Source: Methylotenera_A sp031373695
Lineage (GTDB): Bacteria > Pseudomonadota > Gammaproteobacteria > Burkholderiales > Methylophilaceae
Length of the DNA: 5,025 nt
Assembly: GCA_031373695.1 (NCBI GenBank)
Contig: JANMNC010000137.1
Location: 1 to 5,025, forward strand
Direction of reading: 5' to 3'
Below the pieces are notes generated by a model. That model saw only the letters and a program-made list of their open reading frames with translations, ran no database searches and was not told where the DNA came from. Position numbers and translations under genes: made by a program. This document shows, in pieces, positions 4,549 to 5,025 of the stretch; the stretch's first letter is position 1; the number at the start of each line of letters is the position of its first letter.

Positions 4549-5025
4549 GCAAAGTGCTTAAAGTACGTTTGCGTACCTGCATTAATAATTCAGCGTTATC
4601 AATTAGTGATTCATTGTAAGACGGCACCAGTTTTTTCATTTTTTGTTGCCAATCAGTACTACTTAATTGCGCACTAAAACAGCGCTCAATTACATTAATC
4701 ATGGCTTGCACGCTGGTAGATGCGCCTGGGGAAGCGCCCAAGAGTGCAGCTAGCGAGCCATCAGCAGAGGCCAGAATTTCAGTGCCAAACTCTAACTTAC
4801 CCATTTTTTTGTCACAATTTTTAATAATTTGTACACGCTGACCTGCGCTTGCTAAATGCCAGTCATCAGAGTTAGCTTGTGGTAAAAAATCTCGCAAAGC
4901 ATTTATGCGTTGATGTTGCGATTGAAACACCTCGCCAACTAAATATTTAGTTAAATCTAAGTTATGCTTGCCAGCACCCAGCATGGCTTTTAGATTATTT
5001 GGCTTAACTGATTTAGCTAAATCTA
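4538..5025 (-). CDS. mqo: Malate:quinone oxidoreductase, C-terminal part (5' end outside window)
   Basis: This frame stays open to the right edge and gives 161 complete codons before a TAA stop at 4540-4538; the true start lies beyond base 5025. The enzyme is an FAD-dependent, membrane-associated dehydrogenase that oxidises malate to oxaloacetate and passes electrons to quinone, replacing or complementing NAD-dependent malate dehydrogenase. The visible third includes the family's conserved C-terminal block: 'DWHLASAGQRVQIIK', then 'KLEFGTEILASADGSLAALL' followed by 'GASPGASTSVQAMINVIERC', and the closing 'KMKKLVPSY' segment. These are characteristic of Mqo and belong to the FAD/substrate-binding core. 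An internal ATG at 4984-4982 is not the start, because conserved-looking sequence (DLAKSVKPNNLKA) continues upstream of it. The gene is convergent with rlmB and shares the terminator-like repeat at 4475-4527. Family members are usually about 490-550 residues, so roughly 70 percent of the gene is outside. Confidence 0.93.
   Translation of the reverse strand, partial: DLAKSVKPNNLKAMLGAGKHNLDLTKYLVGEVFQSQHQRINALRDFLPQANSDDWHLASAGQRVQIIKNCDKKMGKLEFGTEILASADGSLAALLGASPGASTSVQAMINVIERCFSAQLSSTDWQQKMKKLVPSYNESLIDNAELLMQVRKRTLSTLQLL

Noticed and set aside
4563..4576. Short hairpin GTACG / CGTAC inside the mqo C-terminal coding sequence
   Set aside because: The arms are only 5 bp with a 4-base loop in coding sequence, and it encodes an ordinary Arg-Lys-Arg segment.
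4459..4677. A 72-codon plus-strand frame overlapping the rlmB end and running over the mqo 3' end
   Set aside because: It crosses the terminator repeat and lies antisense to conserved mqo codons. Its predicted protein resembles no family I know.

Overview
The window looks like ordinary chromosomal housekeeping DNA from a moderately AT-rich Gram-negative proteobacterium. A betaproteobacterium is most likely, possibly a methylotroph of the Methylophilaceae type. That placement rests on three things: the style of the RNase R and RlmB proteins, the tRNA-Leu(CAG) gene, and an ATPase of the kind found in exosortase/PEP-CTERM exopolysaccharide loci. It is an inference from memory of these families, not a search result.

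Layout, left to right. (1) Bases 1-87 hold the last 28 codons of a plus-strand gene, probably ending in a helical TPR-like tail. It is followed 23 bases later by a complete 272-residue ExeA/GspA-type AAA ATPase (111-929). A hairpin starts directly after the ATPase stop codon (930-964). This pair is probably the right-hand end of a cell-envelope or exopolysaccharide export operon. (2) A minus-strand tRNA-Leu(CAG) gene with encoded CCA lies at 1027-1111. Its strong promoter (1135-1162) reaches into the first codons of the next gene. (3) A plus-strand RNA-metabolism pair follows: rnr (RNase R, 1156-3618, TTG start) and rlmB (23S rRNA Gm2251 methyltransferase, 3714-4466), separated by 95 bases. 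The rnr-rlmB order is a widely conserved proteobacterial pairing. (4) A 71-base convergent spacer with a perfect 14-bp inverted repeat (4475-4488/4514-4527) separates rlmB from the 3' part of mqo (malate:quinone oxidoreductase). mqo is on the minus strand and runs off the right edge of the window.

The genes fall into three jobs: envelope/EPS export (left), RNA decay and ribosome modification (centre), and respiratory malate oxidation (right). The most interesting arrangement is at 930-1170. There the divergent tRNA promoter overlaps the rnr start region, so any upstream rnr promoter would transcribe across the tRNA gene in antisense. I see no CRISPR array, insertion sequence, phage gene, toxin-antitoxin pair or defence cassette, and no convincing sign of an undescribed system. 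There is no gene-free stretch longer than 300 bases.
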